Notes under the pieces: generated by a model
Database searches by the model: none
What the model saw: the letters and a program-made list of their open reading frames with translations, nothing else
What the model was told of the DNA's origin: nothing
Shown: piece by piece, positions 8,501 through 16,230 of the stretch
How positions within the stretch are numbered: position 1 is the first letter of the stretch
Layout of the letters: each line of letters begins with the position of its first letter
Made by a program: the position numbers and the translations under genes
Source: Mycetocola lacteus
GTDB lineage: Bacteria > Actinomycetota > Actinomycetes > Actinomycetales > Microbacteriaceae
Length of the DNA: 64,000 nt
Reading direction: 5' to 3'
Assembly: GCF_003667575.1 (NCBI RefSeq)
Contig: NZ_RCUY01000002.1
Span: 248,001-312,000, forward strand

Positions 8501-10544
8501 CGCCGTAGCCCTTGGCCCACTCGGGATCCTCGATCGCCAGCATCGCCGCCGCGGCGGTGAAGTATCCGTAGTGGAAGTGGTTGTCGGTGAACTGCGAAGA
8601 ACCGTAGGACTCACTAAAACCGATCAGGGCCTTCCAGCTGTCATAGCGCGCGAAGAAGTGGCTGGACTCACCCTTGGTGTAGGTGAACCAGTCGGTCATC
8701 GCCGTGCGCAGCGTGGACTTGAGCTTGTTGTAGGAGTCGGTTTCGCCCAGCTGCTTGGCGGCGAGCATGTACTCACCCAGCTGGATCAGGTCCTTACCAC
8801 CCCAGTAGGTGTCGTTACCGTAGGTGGTTTTGGCCGCATAGTCGCTGAGGAACTTGGCCATGACGTCATGGGAGTAGTCGGTGCCTTTGGGGGCATCGGG
8901 CAGGGATTCGGGGGTGCCGGCGACCGGGGTCATCCCATCGAAGGCATACGCCATGGTCCAGTTATCGTGGCCGATGCTGGTGCGCATCTCCCCGCGCGGG
9001 GTGGCGTAGGTGGTCCCGGTGAGCTTGGGGTCGAACCGGTCAGCCTCGCGATACTGGTGCGGGAGCCAGCCCTGGATGGTGTCGGTGCCCGTGCCCTCGA
9101 GCGGCTCGGTGGTGAGCGCCCAGTTCTGCTCGATCATGCCGGACTGGGTGTTGTTGACGTAGGTCATCTTCGACCCGGTGACCCGGGCGAAGGCGTACTT
9201 CTGCAGGGTGTTGAGGTCAAACCCGTTATCGGGGACCGCGCTGATCACCAGGTGATCCACGCCCTCGCTCGCCAGGATCTGATCGCCCACCCGGTCGAAG
9301 GTGGTCTTCGCCGGGGCGTGCACCCCAAACTTGGCGCCATTCTGGATGATCTCAAAGCGGTCGGTGGTGACCGGGAAGCTCAGGTCGTTTCCGTCGGCGT
9401 CCACAAACTTGGCGTCCTTGGCGACGCTCAGCTGCGGGGTCACGTGGTCAAACTGGAACCAGGTGTAGGGCACGCCGCGGGCGGCGCTCACGTTGATGTG
9501 CGCGGGTCCCTGGGCGTTTTCCAGCCGCCAGTTCACGTTCCAGTCGCCCCAGCCGGTGGCCACCGCGTCGTCGGCCCTGAACGCCGATCCGAACCGGTCC
9601 TCGAGCCCATCGGTTTTATTGGTGAGCATGATCTGGTCCACCATGATGTGGGCCCATCCGGCGGTCAGCTCATCCACGATTTCCAGGTGGGCGGTCTGGC
9701 CCGCCCAGGGGGTCAGGTCCAGGGTCTTCCAGGTGAGGTTTTCGCTGTTGTCGCCGGTGACGGAGGCCACTGTCTGATCGCCCACCACCACGCGCAGCTC
9801 GGTCTTGCCGGGGTGGTTACCGCCGCCGATCTTGGCCACCAGTGCGTTACGGTCGATCGTGAAGTCCCCGGAACGCACCGAACCGGTTGCCCCGTCGCCG
9901 TCGGCATCGGTGAAGCTGTTCAGGAAACCCTTGCCCAGCCAGCCGGACACGGCACTCTGCCCCTTGCCGGTGCCCGTGGATGTGCCTGCGAAGGCCGAAC
10001 CGGTGGTGGTCCATCCCTGCGGCAGTCCGTGCTCGAAGTCCGCCAGCACGGTGTCGCTGGGATCGGGCTGCGGGGCAACCCGTCCCCCCACGCGCACACC
10101 CTCGCCCAGCTGCATCGTGGTCCCGTCCTTGTTCCAGCTGCGCGGGGAACTCACCAGCGCGCCATCGGCACTATTGGAGACCACCAGCGGATTCGCCCAC
10201 AGATCCCCCGAGTACTTGGAGACCACCAGGTCGGTCCACCACGCATTGGTGGGGATCGGGGTGCCATCCAGCGACTTGTCGATCCAGAGCTTTTGGTGCA
10301 GAGTGTCCTGCACGCCCTGACCCACCTCGGGCGGGGGCGTGGCGGCCACCGAGCCGCTGCCCACCCGGATACCATCGGCCGGCGGGGCAGGGGTTTCGGC
10401 CTGCACACGCGCCAGCGGTGCCGCGGGTGAGGGATGCGGGGCGGGGGCGGCAAGCGCGGGGCTGGCAATCAGCACGCCGGCCAGCGTGAGCGTCGGCACC
10501 AGGCCGAGGCCCAGCGCGCGCACCGCCGAGGGGGAAAGTTTCAC
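5547..10544 (-). CDS. Secreted GH81 endo-beta-1,3-glucanase, copy B
   Basis: A 1665-aa paralog of copy A with the same order: signal peptide (ends ALAA), GH81 N-domain interrupted by the lectin-like insert, catalytic domain with TDNHFHYGYF and NNQESSSEA intact, two Ig-like domains, an F5/8 type C domain and an Ig-like domain. It has one extra C-terminal F5/8 type C domain (about the last 130 residues, from the phrase NHPVTVSS), which copy A lacks. The start is the GTG at 10544, with AGAGGAG upstream. The frame stays open to an ATG at 10640, but the extra residues are not signal-like and would overlap the promoter. The added carbohydrate-binding domain may change the preferred insoluble substrate. 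Confidence 0.93.
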   Translation of the reverse strand: MKLSPSAVRALGLGLVPTLTLAGVLIASPALAAPAPHPSPAAPLARVQAETPAPPADGIRVGSGSVAATPPPEVGQGVQDTLHQKLWIDKSLDGTPIPTNAWWTDLVVSKYSGDLWANPLVVSNSADGALVSSPRSWNKDGTTMQLGEGVRVGGRVAPQPDPSDTVLADFEHGLPQGWTTTGSAFAGTSTGTGKGQSAVSGWLGKGFLNSFTDADGDGATGSVRSGDFTIDRNALVAKIGGGNHPGKTELRVVVGDQTVASVTGDNSENLTWKTLDLTPWAGQTAHLEIVDELTAGWAHIMVDQIMLTNKTDGLEDRFGSAFRADDAVATGWGDWNVNWRLENAQGPAHINVSAARGVPYTWFQFDHVTPQLSVAKDAKFVDADGNDLSFPVTTDRFEIIQNGAKFGVHAPAKTTFDRVGDQILASEGVDHLVISAVPDNGFDLNTLQKYAFARVTGSKMTYVNNTQSGMIEQNWALTTEPLEGTGTDTIQGWLPHQYREADRFDPKLTGTTYATPRGEMRTSIGHDNWTMAYAFDGMTPVAGTPESLPDAPKGTDYSHDVMAKFLSDYAAKTTYGNDTYWGGKDLIQLGEYMLAAKQLGETDSYNKLKSTLRTAMTDWFTYTKGESSHFFARYDSWKALIGFSESYGSSQFTDNHFHYGYFTAAAAMLAIEDPEWAKGYGGVATLVAQQYGNWDRTSKDYPYLRTFDTWSGHSYAGGFSSPGGNNQESSSEAIQSWAGLYLLGVALGNTQMRDAGAMGYVTERASVREYWLNVGGALPASYQHSTTGILFDSGQAFATYFSGDPAWIYGIQWMPTAPWMNYLGWDRKAATKQLDDMFALRPDNLGGEGVRAGNKAGIQTFAKQWWGIGTYGDIKITEDRKSAIEVLKNIVRDSEKNNPGYTTRKVPENPLYNAATDSLIISIAQDGSVVFPDQYWTPDTLPASLIPTKYDGAMVDGDPANWSPASPLLPYFSVNYTPNLDVINALYGIKIDGYTPGRDTAAAARVISGMGDALGQVVLGEMAQSHPDIYADIFGELTRMKDPMVSAVSMAGMVYYNAMANRGLGVETRDRRVGADFAQVYKNDAGEYSYVVNNITDQQQRYPVYQGTERIGWIDVPAHTQVTHHLDSHLAKITLSATPDATTITPGSTLALTATGTDQYGATVDIPNLEWSVDRGGKIGADGVFHADTKTEKATITATSGDINATRSVRVGDAPVLTSVAITPGPVRIAPNAPVTFTATGVDQYGDPFALPGAVTWSTTAAGAISADGVLTATAPGSGLVRASVATAAGEVRGSTVVAVSDPSVNVALGATVSATSEDGPNLAKYAVDGDPGTRWDSVHGSDDQSITLDLGANYDLSGAHIVWEAAAAASYQIETATSEKGPFTPVLTVAKNNADPDSLTLNTTARYVRMHGLKRLGDYGYSIYEFQVFGTRSVDAITPTAQYLLPETATVAPGARVPLSAFAYDATGAGGQVNDTLPTLSGPGSIERDKKGNPVYVAGDAGTATITLTRGGLTSTATITVAGQDAPTGPVTELSRNHPVTVSSTEDGPWDAKHAVDDDPGSRWSSGWSEGQWIVVDLGAVHTLDRAELVWERAFAQEFEIQTATTPDGPWTTVAHPTDGAEGGQKIALTGASGRYVRILSIKRGTGYGISLYDLKIFGNGPAS

Positions 10545-10611
10545 TGAGGCTCCTCTAGGGTCATGGCGAAGAGGCTTCGCACCGATAGAGTAGCGCACCA
10601 TTGTGTCCGAA

Positions 10612-10640
10612 AAATTACGTCTGACCAGGCGATATTTCAA
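10612..10640 (-). promoter_or_regulatory. Promoter of GH81 copy B
   Basis: TTGAAA (10635-10640), a 17-nt spacer and TAATTT (10612-10617) read on the minus strand fit the housekeeping sigma consensus. The shared GH81 element begins 2 nt upstream of the -35, a position suited to an activator. Confidence 0.65.
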
Positions 10641-10642
10641 TT

Positions 10643-10676
10643 ACAGGCGTCCTGAAATGTCCCCCTTTGTGTGGAC
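10643..10676 (-). promoter_or_regulatory. Shared upstream element of the GH81 genes (site B)
   Basis: Second copy of the element at 5437-5470, abutting the -35 of the copy B promoter. GTCC-N10-GGAC and GGGGGACATTT are kept, and only a few positions differ. Confidence 0.6.
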
Positions 10677-10696
10677 ATAGCCCCCTCACAGAAACA

Positions 10697-10728
10697 CAAA
10701 ACCCCCGTTTCCATGCGGAAACGGGGGT
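10697..10728 (-). terminator. Terminator of the rplM-rpsI-glmM operon
   Basis: A perfect 12-bp stem (ACCCCCGTTTCC, loop ATGC, complement) lies 15 bp past the glmM stop and is followed by UUUGUGUUU in the transcribed direction. Confidence 0.85.
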
Positions 10729-10743
10729 CTGTGATTGAGGCGA

Positions 10744-12108
10744 CTAGGCGATAGCCAAACGCTCCCGAACAATATCGGCGAGACGGTGTGCCAGCGTGTC
10801 GGCGGTGTGCTGATCGGCAGCCTCCACCATCACGCGCACGAGAGGCTCGGTACCGCTGGGACGCAGCAGTACCCGGCCGGTGTCACCCAGCTCGGCCTCG
10901 GCCGCGGCAATGGCCTCGTCGAGGACGGCGTCGTGGCCCAGGCGGTCGCGGTCAACGCCGGAGACGTTGACCAGGATCTGCGGATACACGGTCATCACGG
11001 CGGCCAGCTCGGCGATGCTCTTGCCGGTACGGGCCATCTCGGCCAGCAGCTGCAGGCCGGTCAGGATGCCATCACCGGTGGTCGCGTGCTCACTCATGAT
11101 GACGTGGCCGGACTGCTCACCACCGAGGGCGTAACCACCCTCATTCATCGCCTCGAGCACGTAGCGGTCGCCCACCTTGGTCTCCAGGACGGTGATGCCG
11201 TGCTCGGCCATCGCGATCTTCAGGCCCAGGTTGCTCATCACCGTGGCCACCAGGGTGTCCTTGGTCAGCAGCCCGCGCTCCTTGAGCGAAACGGCGAGGA
11301 TCGCCATGATCTGGTCACCGTCGATGATGTTGCCGGCGGCGTCCACCGCGAGGCACCGGTCGGCGTCACCGTCGTGGGCGATGCCCACGTCGGCACCGTG
11401 TTCCAGCACCGCGCGCTGCAGCACGTCGAGGTGGGTTGAGCCCACACCGTCGTTGATGTTCACGCCGTCGGGGTCGTTACCGATGATGGTCACGGTCGCT
11501 CCGGCATCGCGGAAGGTCTCCGGAGACACACCGGCGGCCGCACCGTGGGCGCAGTCCAGGACCACGTGGATCCCGTCCAGGCGGTTCGGCAGCGACTGCA
11601 GCAGGTGCACCACATATCGGTCCTCGGCGTCGGCAAAACGACTAATCCGACCCACGTTTCCGCCGGTGGGCAGCAGGTGCTCCGAGGCGAGTGCCGCCTC
11701 GATTCGCTCCTCAACCTCGTCGGGCAGCTTGGTGCCACCGCGGGCGAAGATCTTAATCCCGTTATCCGGGGCGGGGTTGTGGGAGGCGGAGATCATCACG
11801 CCGAAGTCGGCGTCGATGTTTCCGATCAGGAAGGCGGCGGCGGGGGTGGGAATCACACCCGCATCCAGCACGTCCACGCCACTGGAGGCGAGTCCGGCGG
11901 CCACCGCGGCACCGAGGAATTCCCCGGACACACGCGGATCACGCGCAAGGACTGCCACCGGACGCTTTCCGGCGGCTTGACGGACCTCAGCACTACGGCC
12001 CCGCCCAAGCACCGATGCGGTAGCTTGAGCGAGGCCGAGGGCCAGGTCTGCCGTCAACAGGCCGTTCGCGAGGCCGCGAACGCCGTCTGTTCCAAACAGG
12101 CCAGCCAT
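10744..12108 (-). CDS. glmM: Phosphoglucosamine mutase
   Basis: GlmM (454 aa, usual length) interconverts glucosamine-6-phosphate and glucosamine-1-phosphate, feeding UDP-GlcNAc synthesis for peptidoglycan in the cytoplasm. The N-terminus [12 protein letters not shown] is diagnostic and fixes the start at 12108, although the frame is open further upstream into rpsI. The catalytic phosphoserine loop [12 protein letters not shown], the metal loop DGDADR, the sugar-binding GEQSGH and the phosphate-binding [12 protein letters not shown] are all intact. It is the last gene of rplM-rpsI-glmM, an arrangement common in Actinobacteria, 16 bp after rpsI, with a weak ribosome binding site that suggests coupling to rpsI translation. 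Confidence 0.97.
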   Translation of the reverse strand: MAGLFGTDGVRGLANGLLTADLALGLAQATASVLGRGRSAEVRQAAGKRPVAVLARDPRVSGEFLGAAVAAGLASSGVDVLDAGVIPTPAAAFLIGNIDADFGVMISASHNPAPDNGIKIFARGGTKLPDEVEERIEAALASEHLLPTGGNVGRISRFADAEDRYVVHLLQSLPNRLDGIHVVLDCAHGAAAGVSPETFRDAGATVTIIGNDPDGVNINDGVGSTHLDVLQRAVLEHGADVGIAHDGDADRCLAVDAAGNIIDGDQIMAILAVSLKERGLLTKDTLVATVMSNLGLKIAMAEHGITVLETKVGDRYVLEAMNEGGYALGGEQSGHVIMSEHATTGDGILTGLQLLAEMARTGKSIAELAAVMTVYPQILVNVSGVDRDRLGHDAVLDEAIAAAEAELGDTGRVLLRPSGTEPLVRVMVEAADQHTADTLAHRLADIVRERLAIA

Positions 12109-12124
12109 AAGGGGATTCGGGCGC

Positions 12125-12607
12125 TTAGCGCTTCGAGAACTGCGAAGCCTTACGTGCCTTCTTGAGTCCAGCCTTCTTGCGCTCCTTGATGCGAGCATCG
12201 CGGGTCAGGAAGCCGGCCTTCTTCAGGGTGGCGCGGTTGTTCTCTTCGTCAACCTGGTTGAGCGAACGAGCGATGCCGAGACGCAGTGCGCCGGCCTGAC
12301 CCGAGGGGCCACCACCCGAGATACGGGCGATCACGTCGTACGAGCCAGCCAGCTCGAGAACGGTGAAGGGGTCGTTGATCAGCTGCTGGTGCAGCTTGTT
12401 GGGGAAGTAGTCAGCCAGTTCGCGACCGTTGACGGTGATAACACCGGTACCCGGGACGATGCGCACGCGGGCGATGGCCTGCTTGCGACGACCCACGGCT
12501 GCGCCGGGAACGGAGACAACGCGCGCCGGCTTAACAGCCTCGGCGGCGGGGGTTTCGGTCGAGTAGCTCTCCGGAGCCTGCTCGGTGGTTTCTGCGATGT
12601 TCGCCAC
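12125..12607 (-). CDS. rpsI: 30S ribosomal protein S9
   Basis: S9 (160 aa) sits in the head of the small subunit, and its C-terminal tail (FSKR here) reaches the P-site tRNA. The core from [13 protein letters not shown] to the basic C-terminus matches the family, including [21 protein letters not shown]. An Ala/Glu-rich N-terminal extension of about 30 residues precedes the core, as often seen in Actinobacteria. It lies 29 bp downstream of rplM in the same operon. Confidence 0.98.
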   Translation of the reverse strand: MANIAETTEQAPESYSTETPAAEAVKPARVVSVPGAAVGRRKQAIARVRIVPGTGVITVNGRELADYFPNKLHQQLINDPFTVLELAGSYDVIARISGGGPSGQAGALRLGIARSLNQVDEENNRATLKKAGFLTRDARIKERKKAGLKKARKASQFSKR

Positions 12608-12636
12608 GTTTATGTCCTTTAAGTCTGACTCGGCGC

Positions 12637-13083
12637 TTACTGCGCGACCTGGGTGAGGGTGTACGGCTTGGGCTGCTGTGCGGCGTGGGGGTGCTCTGCA
12701 CCCTCGTAGACCTTCAGCTTGCGCAGCTGGGCACGGCCCAGGCTGGTCTTGGGGAGCATGCCACGGATGGCCTTCTCCACGGCGCGAACCGGGTTCTTCT
12801 CGAGCAGCTCGGCGTAGCCGACCGACTTGAGTCCACCCGGGAAGCCCGAGTGGCGGTAGGCGCGCTTCTGAGCGGCCTTCTGGCCGGTCAGGGCTACCTT
12901 GTCGGCGTTGATGATGATGACAAAGTCACCCATGTCCAGGTGGGGGGTGAAGGTTGCCTTGTTCTTGCCGCGCAGGATGCTTGCTGCGTGGCTGGCCAGG
13001 CGGCCCAGAACGATGTCGTTGGCGTCAATGATGACCCAGTCACGCTGGATTTCACTGGCCTTCGGGGAGTAAGTGCGCGTCAC
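12637..13083 (-). CDS. rplM: 50S ribosomal protein L13
   Basis: L13 (148 aa, normal size) is an early-assembling large-subunit protein that binds 23S rRNA. The family N-terminus [20 protein letters not shown] puts the start at the GTG at 13083. Further matches are [33 protein letters not shown] and the C-terminal [19 protein letters not shown]. It is the first gene of the rplM-rpsI-glmM operon. Its promoter lies about 135 bp upstream, leaving a leader with repeated sequence that could be regulatory. Confidence 0.98.
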   Translation of the reverse strand: MTRTYSPKASEIQRDWVIIDANDIVLGRLASHAASILRGKNKATFTPHLDMGDFVIIINADKVALTGQKAAQKRAYRHSGFPGGLKSVGYAELLEKNPVRAVEKAIRGMLPKTSLGRAQLRKLKVYEGAEHPHAAQQPKPYTLTQVAQ

Positions 13084-13138
13084 GATAGTGCTGCTTTCTC
13101 GTCGTAAGTTGGATGTTCGTGAATCCCACTCCGTGCGG

Positions 13139-13208
13139 TGTTCCCGAACGGGAACACACAAGGTGGAGGGCTCAACTTCGGGCGCGCGTCCCATGACGGG
13201 AACACACA
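13139..13208 (-). other. rplM leader with repeated element and hairpin
   Basis: Inside the predicted rplM 5' UTR, the 13-mer TGTGTGTTCCCGT (minus strand) occurs twice, at 13196-13208 and 13148-13160. The second copy forms a 6-bp hairpin GTTCCC-GTTC-GGGAAC (13139-13154). The function is unknown; an L13 binding site is one possibility. Confidence 0.4.
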
Positions 13209-13218
13209 CCAATAGACA

Positions 13219-13247
13219 AGCTTACGCGAGAGTACCGGCCCGGTCAA
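13219..13247 (-). promoter_or_regulatory. Promoter of rplM-rpsI-glmM
   Basis: TTGACC (13242-13247), 17-nt spacer and TAAGCT (13219-13224) on the minus strand, the same architecture as the rpsL promoter (TTGACC-N17-TAAGAT). It lies partly in the gap after truA, so the operon does not depend on read-through from truA. Confidence 0.75.
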
Positions 13248-13268
13248 ACCGAGACCACGCGGCGGGCG

Positions 13269-14204
13269 CTAGTATCCGGGCTCTCCGGGCATCGGCGTGG
13301 TCGATTCACGACGCTGCCGGGTGAGCTCGGCTCGGGCCGCAAGCAGTGAATCCTCGGGATACTCCACGTTGGTGAGACTCAGCCCGTGCGCGGGGGCGGT
13401 GGCAAAGCCGTTGCTGTGCCCGCGCTTGGTGGCCTGCAATAGCCCGGCAATCGCATCCGCGGGCAGCGACTCCACACTCATCGCAATACACACGCCCACC
13501 AGCGAGCGCACCATCGAGTGACAGAACGCATCCGCGGAGAGCTCGGCGATCAGGACGCCGTCGGTATCCCGACGCCAGCGAAAATCGGTGAGGTTGCGGA
13601 TCGTGGTGGCCCCGACCCGGGGACGACAGAACCCGGCAAAGTCGTGCAGGCCCACCAGGCTCGCGGCCGTGCGGTCCAGCACCTCGAGGCTCAGCGGTCG
13701 CGGATACCAGAGGGTGGTGCGCCGGGACAGCGGATCCTTCCAGGCCTGAGCATCGGCAATCCGATAGCGATAGCTGCGCGAGAGGGCAGAGAAGCGGGCG
13801 TTGAATCCGGCGTCGACCACCCGAGCCGAGTGCAGCCAGACATCCGAGTGCAGTCCCAGGACGCCGTTAATCCGGCGCAGCAGCGCGTGGGCCACATCGG
13901 GTTCGGGGTTGCCGTCGGAGGTGCGCGCCCGGCGCATCCGCTCGACTCGTTCCGGGGTCAGATCCAGGTGTGCCACCTGGGCCTCGGCGTGCACACCCGC
14001 GTCGGTGCGACCGGCCACCGTCAGCCGAATCGGGTCACCCTGATACCCGAAGGTCTGGTGCGCGGCCGATTCGAGGACCTCCTGCACCGTGCGCAGACCG
14101 GGCTGCTTGGCCCAGCCGGCAAAGTCGGTGCCGTCATAGCCGAGGTCCAGACGAATGCGGGTGAATTCGGCGGGTATCGCGGAGGATGTGTCTTCTGATG
14201 TCAC
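13269..14204 (-). CDS. truA: tRNA pseudouridine synthase TruA
   Basis: TruA modifies U38-U40 in the anticodon arm of tRNAs. The catalytic Asp is in VAGRTDAGVHA. Other family matches are the N-terminal LDLGYDGTDFAGWAKQPGLRTVQ and the C-terminal FCHSMVRSLVGVC. At 311 aa it is somewhat longer than E. coli TruA, as usual in Actinobacteria. The start is the GTG at 14204 and the ribosome binding site is weak, so the exact N-terminus is uncertain. truA often follows rplQ; here it is upstream of rplM and divergent from the acyltransferase gene, 73 bp apart. Confidence 0.95.
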   Translation of the reverse strand: MTSEDTSSAIPAEFTRIRLDLGYDGTDFAGWAKQPGLRTVQEVLESAAHQTFGYQGDPIRLTVAGRTDAGVHAEAQVAHLDLTPERVERMRRARTSDGNPEPDVAHALLRRINGVLGLHSDVWLHSARVVDAGFNARFSALSRSYRYRIADAQAWKDPLSRRTTLWYPRPLSLEVLDRTAASLVGLHDFAGFCRPRVGATTIRNLTDFRWRRDTDGVLIAELSADAFCHSMVRSLVGVCIAMSVESLPADAIAGLLQATKRGHSNGFATAPAHGLSLTNVEYPEDSLLAARAELTRQRRESTTPMPGEPGY

Positions 14205-14277
14205 CCTGCGAGTTTACCGGCCAAATGCGCGACCGATTCGGCCCTGTCGGAGGGACCTGTCTACGCTGGAGGGAGAT

Positions 14278-16173
14278 ATGAGCAGCGCATCCACCGTTAC
14301 CAGTACCCCAGCCACCTCGACGGCTGGGCGTTTTCACCTGCCCGGACTCGACGGGCTGCGGGCCATCGCCGTGATCCTGGTGATCGTGTATCACGCGGCC
14401 CCGGCCCTGGCACCCGGCGGGTTTATCGGGGTGGACATGTTCTTTGTGATCAGTGGTTTCCTGATCACCACGCTGCTGCTGCGCGAGCATGCCGGCACCG
14501 GACGGATTCGGCTGGGTCGCTTCTGGCTGCGGCGCGCACGCAGGCTCCTGCCCGCGCTGGTCCTCGTGGTGGGAACCGCCACCGCCCTCGCTCCCCTGAT
14601 CCACGGGGATCTGCTGGTGGGCTTACGCACCCAGGTCCTTGGTGCGGCCACCTTCGCCTATAACTGGGTCGCCCTGGCCACCGGAAACGGCTACTTCGAC
14701 ACCACAACCCCCGAGCTGCTGCGGAATCTCTGGTCACTCTCGGTCGAGGAACAGTTCTACCTGATCTGGCCAATCCTGCTCCTCGCCCTGCTGCTGATCC
14801 GTCGCCCCTGGCTGCGCGTGGGTCTGCTGGCCGCGGGCACTCTCGCCGGGATGGGGTGGATGTGGATCCTGACGGCAGCGGGTGCAAATATCACCCGGAT
14901 CTACTACGGCACCGACAGCCACAGCTTTGGCCTCCTCATCGGTGCCACCCTCGCGGCGGCCCTGGTTGCCCAGGCTCGTCAGCCCGTGCGTGTGCTCGAA
15001 CGCCTCGAGCGCCCGAGCTGGCAGCGCGACCTGGTGGGCATCATCGCACTGTCCTGCATCGCGGTCGCCGTCTGGGGCCTGCGGGAGAGCGGTCACGCCA
15101 CCTTCCGCTGGGGTCTGCCGGTGGTGTCGATCCTGGCCGTGGTGCTCGTGTGGTCAGCAATCAGCGGCGGTATCTGGTCCCGGGTGCTGGATATGGCACC
15201 GCTGCGCTATATCGGTGCGCGCTCCTACGGCCTTTACCTCTGGCACTGGCCGCTGCTGGTGCTGCTGATCGCCGCGTTCCCCGACCAGGCACCCACCGGT
15301 GCACCCTCGCCGTTGCTCGCCCTGGTGGCCATCGCGCTCACGATGGTCCTCGCCGTCCTCTCCTACCGCTTTGTGGAGAACCCGATTCGCAAGCTGGGAT
15401 TCCTCCCCTACCTGCGCGCGTTGCACGCGCGTATCTGGCGATTCCCCCAGCCGCGCATCGTACTGGCTTCGCTGGTCACGGTTGCCGCGCTGGCGGCCGG
15501 CGTCGGGGTGTCCGGGCTGGTGTTTGCCCCGACGCAGGGGAGCGCCCAGCAGCTGATCGAGGAGGGGGCACAGAGCCTGAAAACCGGCTATCCGGGACCG
15601 ATTGCCCCCAAACCCACGCTTGACCCCGAGGGCCTCGCGGACGGGTCGGAGATCAGCGCCATCGGGGACTCCGTCATGCTGGCCGCGGCCCCCGCACTCC
15701 AGGAGGCATTCCCCGGAATTGCCGTGGATGCGGCGGTCTCCCGCAACATGAATGCGGGACTGGACCTCATCCAGGAACAGGCCGCGGCCGGTCTCCTGCG
15801 CCCGGTTGTGGTGGTGGGGCTGGGCACCAATGCCACCATCAGTAGCGCGCAGCTTGATCGCCTCGCGGGGATCGTGGGTCCCAGCCGCCACCTGGTCCTG
15901 GTAAACGCCTACGCCCCCAGGCCCTGGATCGCCGGTGTCAACCAGAGCCTCGGCGACTATGTGGCGGGGCATCCCCGGGTGGGGCTGTCCGACTGGGCGA
16001 GCGCGATCGATCCGCAGGCCGGGGAGCTGCTTGCCTCCGACCGCATCCATCCGGGCAGCCGCGGCGGGGCACTCTATGCGGCGACCCTGCACACCACCCT
16101 CGAGAATCTGGCAAAATCCGACGGGCCACCCGAGGCACCGTCCTACCGACGCCACGAGCCCGCCCACGCCTAG
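14278..16173 (+). CDS. OafA/YrhL-type acyltransferase with SGNH domain
   Basis: A 631-aa membrane protein predicted to move acyl (often acetyl) groups across the membrane onto envelope polysaccharide or peptidoglycan. The start at 14278 has GGAGGGAGAT directly before it. The N-terminal acyltransferase-3 domain (about 10 membrane segments, residues 20-440) begins HLPGLDGLRAIAVILVIVYH, with the conserved His near residue 39. The C-terminal extracellular SGNH-like domain has GDSVMLAAAP (nucleophile Ser), GLGTNATIS and DRIHPGSRG (catalytic Asp and His). Both halves look intact. The acceptor substrate cannot be told from context. Confidence 0.9.
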   Translation: MSSASTVTSTPATSTAGRFHLPGLDGLRAIAVILVIVYHAAPALAPGGFIGVDMFFVISGFLITTLLLREHAGTGRIRLGRFWLRRARRLLPALVLVVGTATALAPLIHGDLLVGLRTQVLGAATFAYNWVALATGNGYFDTTTPELLRNLWSLSVEEQFYLIWPILLLALLLIRRPWLRVGLLAAGTLAGMGWMWILTAAGANITRIYYGTDSHSFGLLIGATLAAALVAQARQPVRVLERLERPSWQRDLVGIIALSCIAVAVWGLRESGHATFRWGLPVVSILAVVLVWSAISGGIWSRVLDMAPLRYIGARSYGLYLWHWPLLVLLIAAFPDQAPTGAPSPLLALVAIALTMVLAVLSYRFVENPIRKLGFLPYLRALHARIWRFPQPRIVLASLVTVAALAAGVGVSGLVFAPTQGSAQQLIEEGAQSLKTGYPGPIAPKPTLDPEGLADGSEISAIGDSVMLAAAPALQEAFPGIAVDAAVSRNMNAGLDLIQEQAAAGLLRPVVVVGLGTNATISSAQLDRLAGIVGPSRHLVLVNAYAPRPWIAGVNQSLGDYVAGHPRVGLSDWASAIDPQAGELLASDRIHPGSRGGALYAATLHTTLENLAKSDGPPEAPSYRRHEPAHA

Positions 16174-16230
16174 CCCCGCAGACGTCTGGTCTGCCGTTAC
16201 TGGGACTGCCGTTATCTGGCCCAGGCTTGT

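Noticed and set aside
5451-10430. 1659-codon plus-strand open frame opposite GH81 copy B
   Set aside because: Same artefact as for copy A. The two antisense frames resemble each other only because the sense genes are paralogs.
10545-10640. N-terminal extension of GH81 copy B to the ATG at 10640
   Set aside because: It would place 32 charged residues before the signal peptide and overlap the promoter; the GTG at 10544 has AGAGGAG and matches copy A.
16178-16194. GCAGAC/GTCTGC hairpin between the acyltransferase and GNAT genes as a terminator
   Set aside because: The stem is only 6 bp, with no U-tract in either direction.
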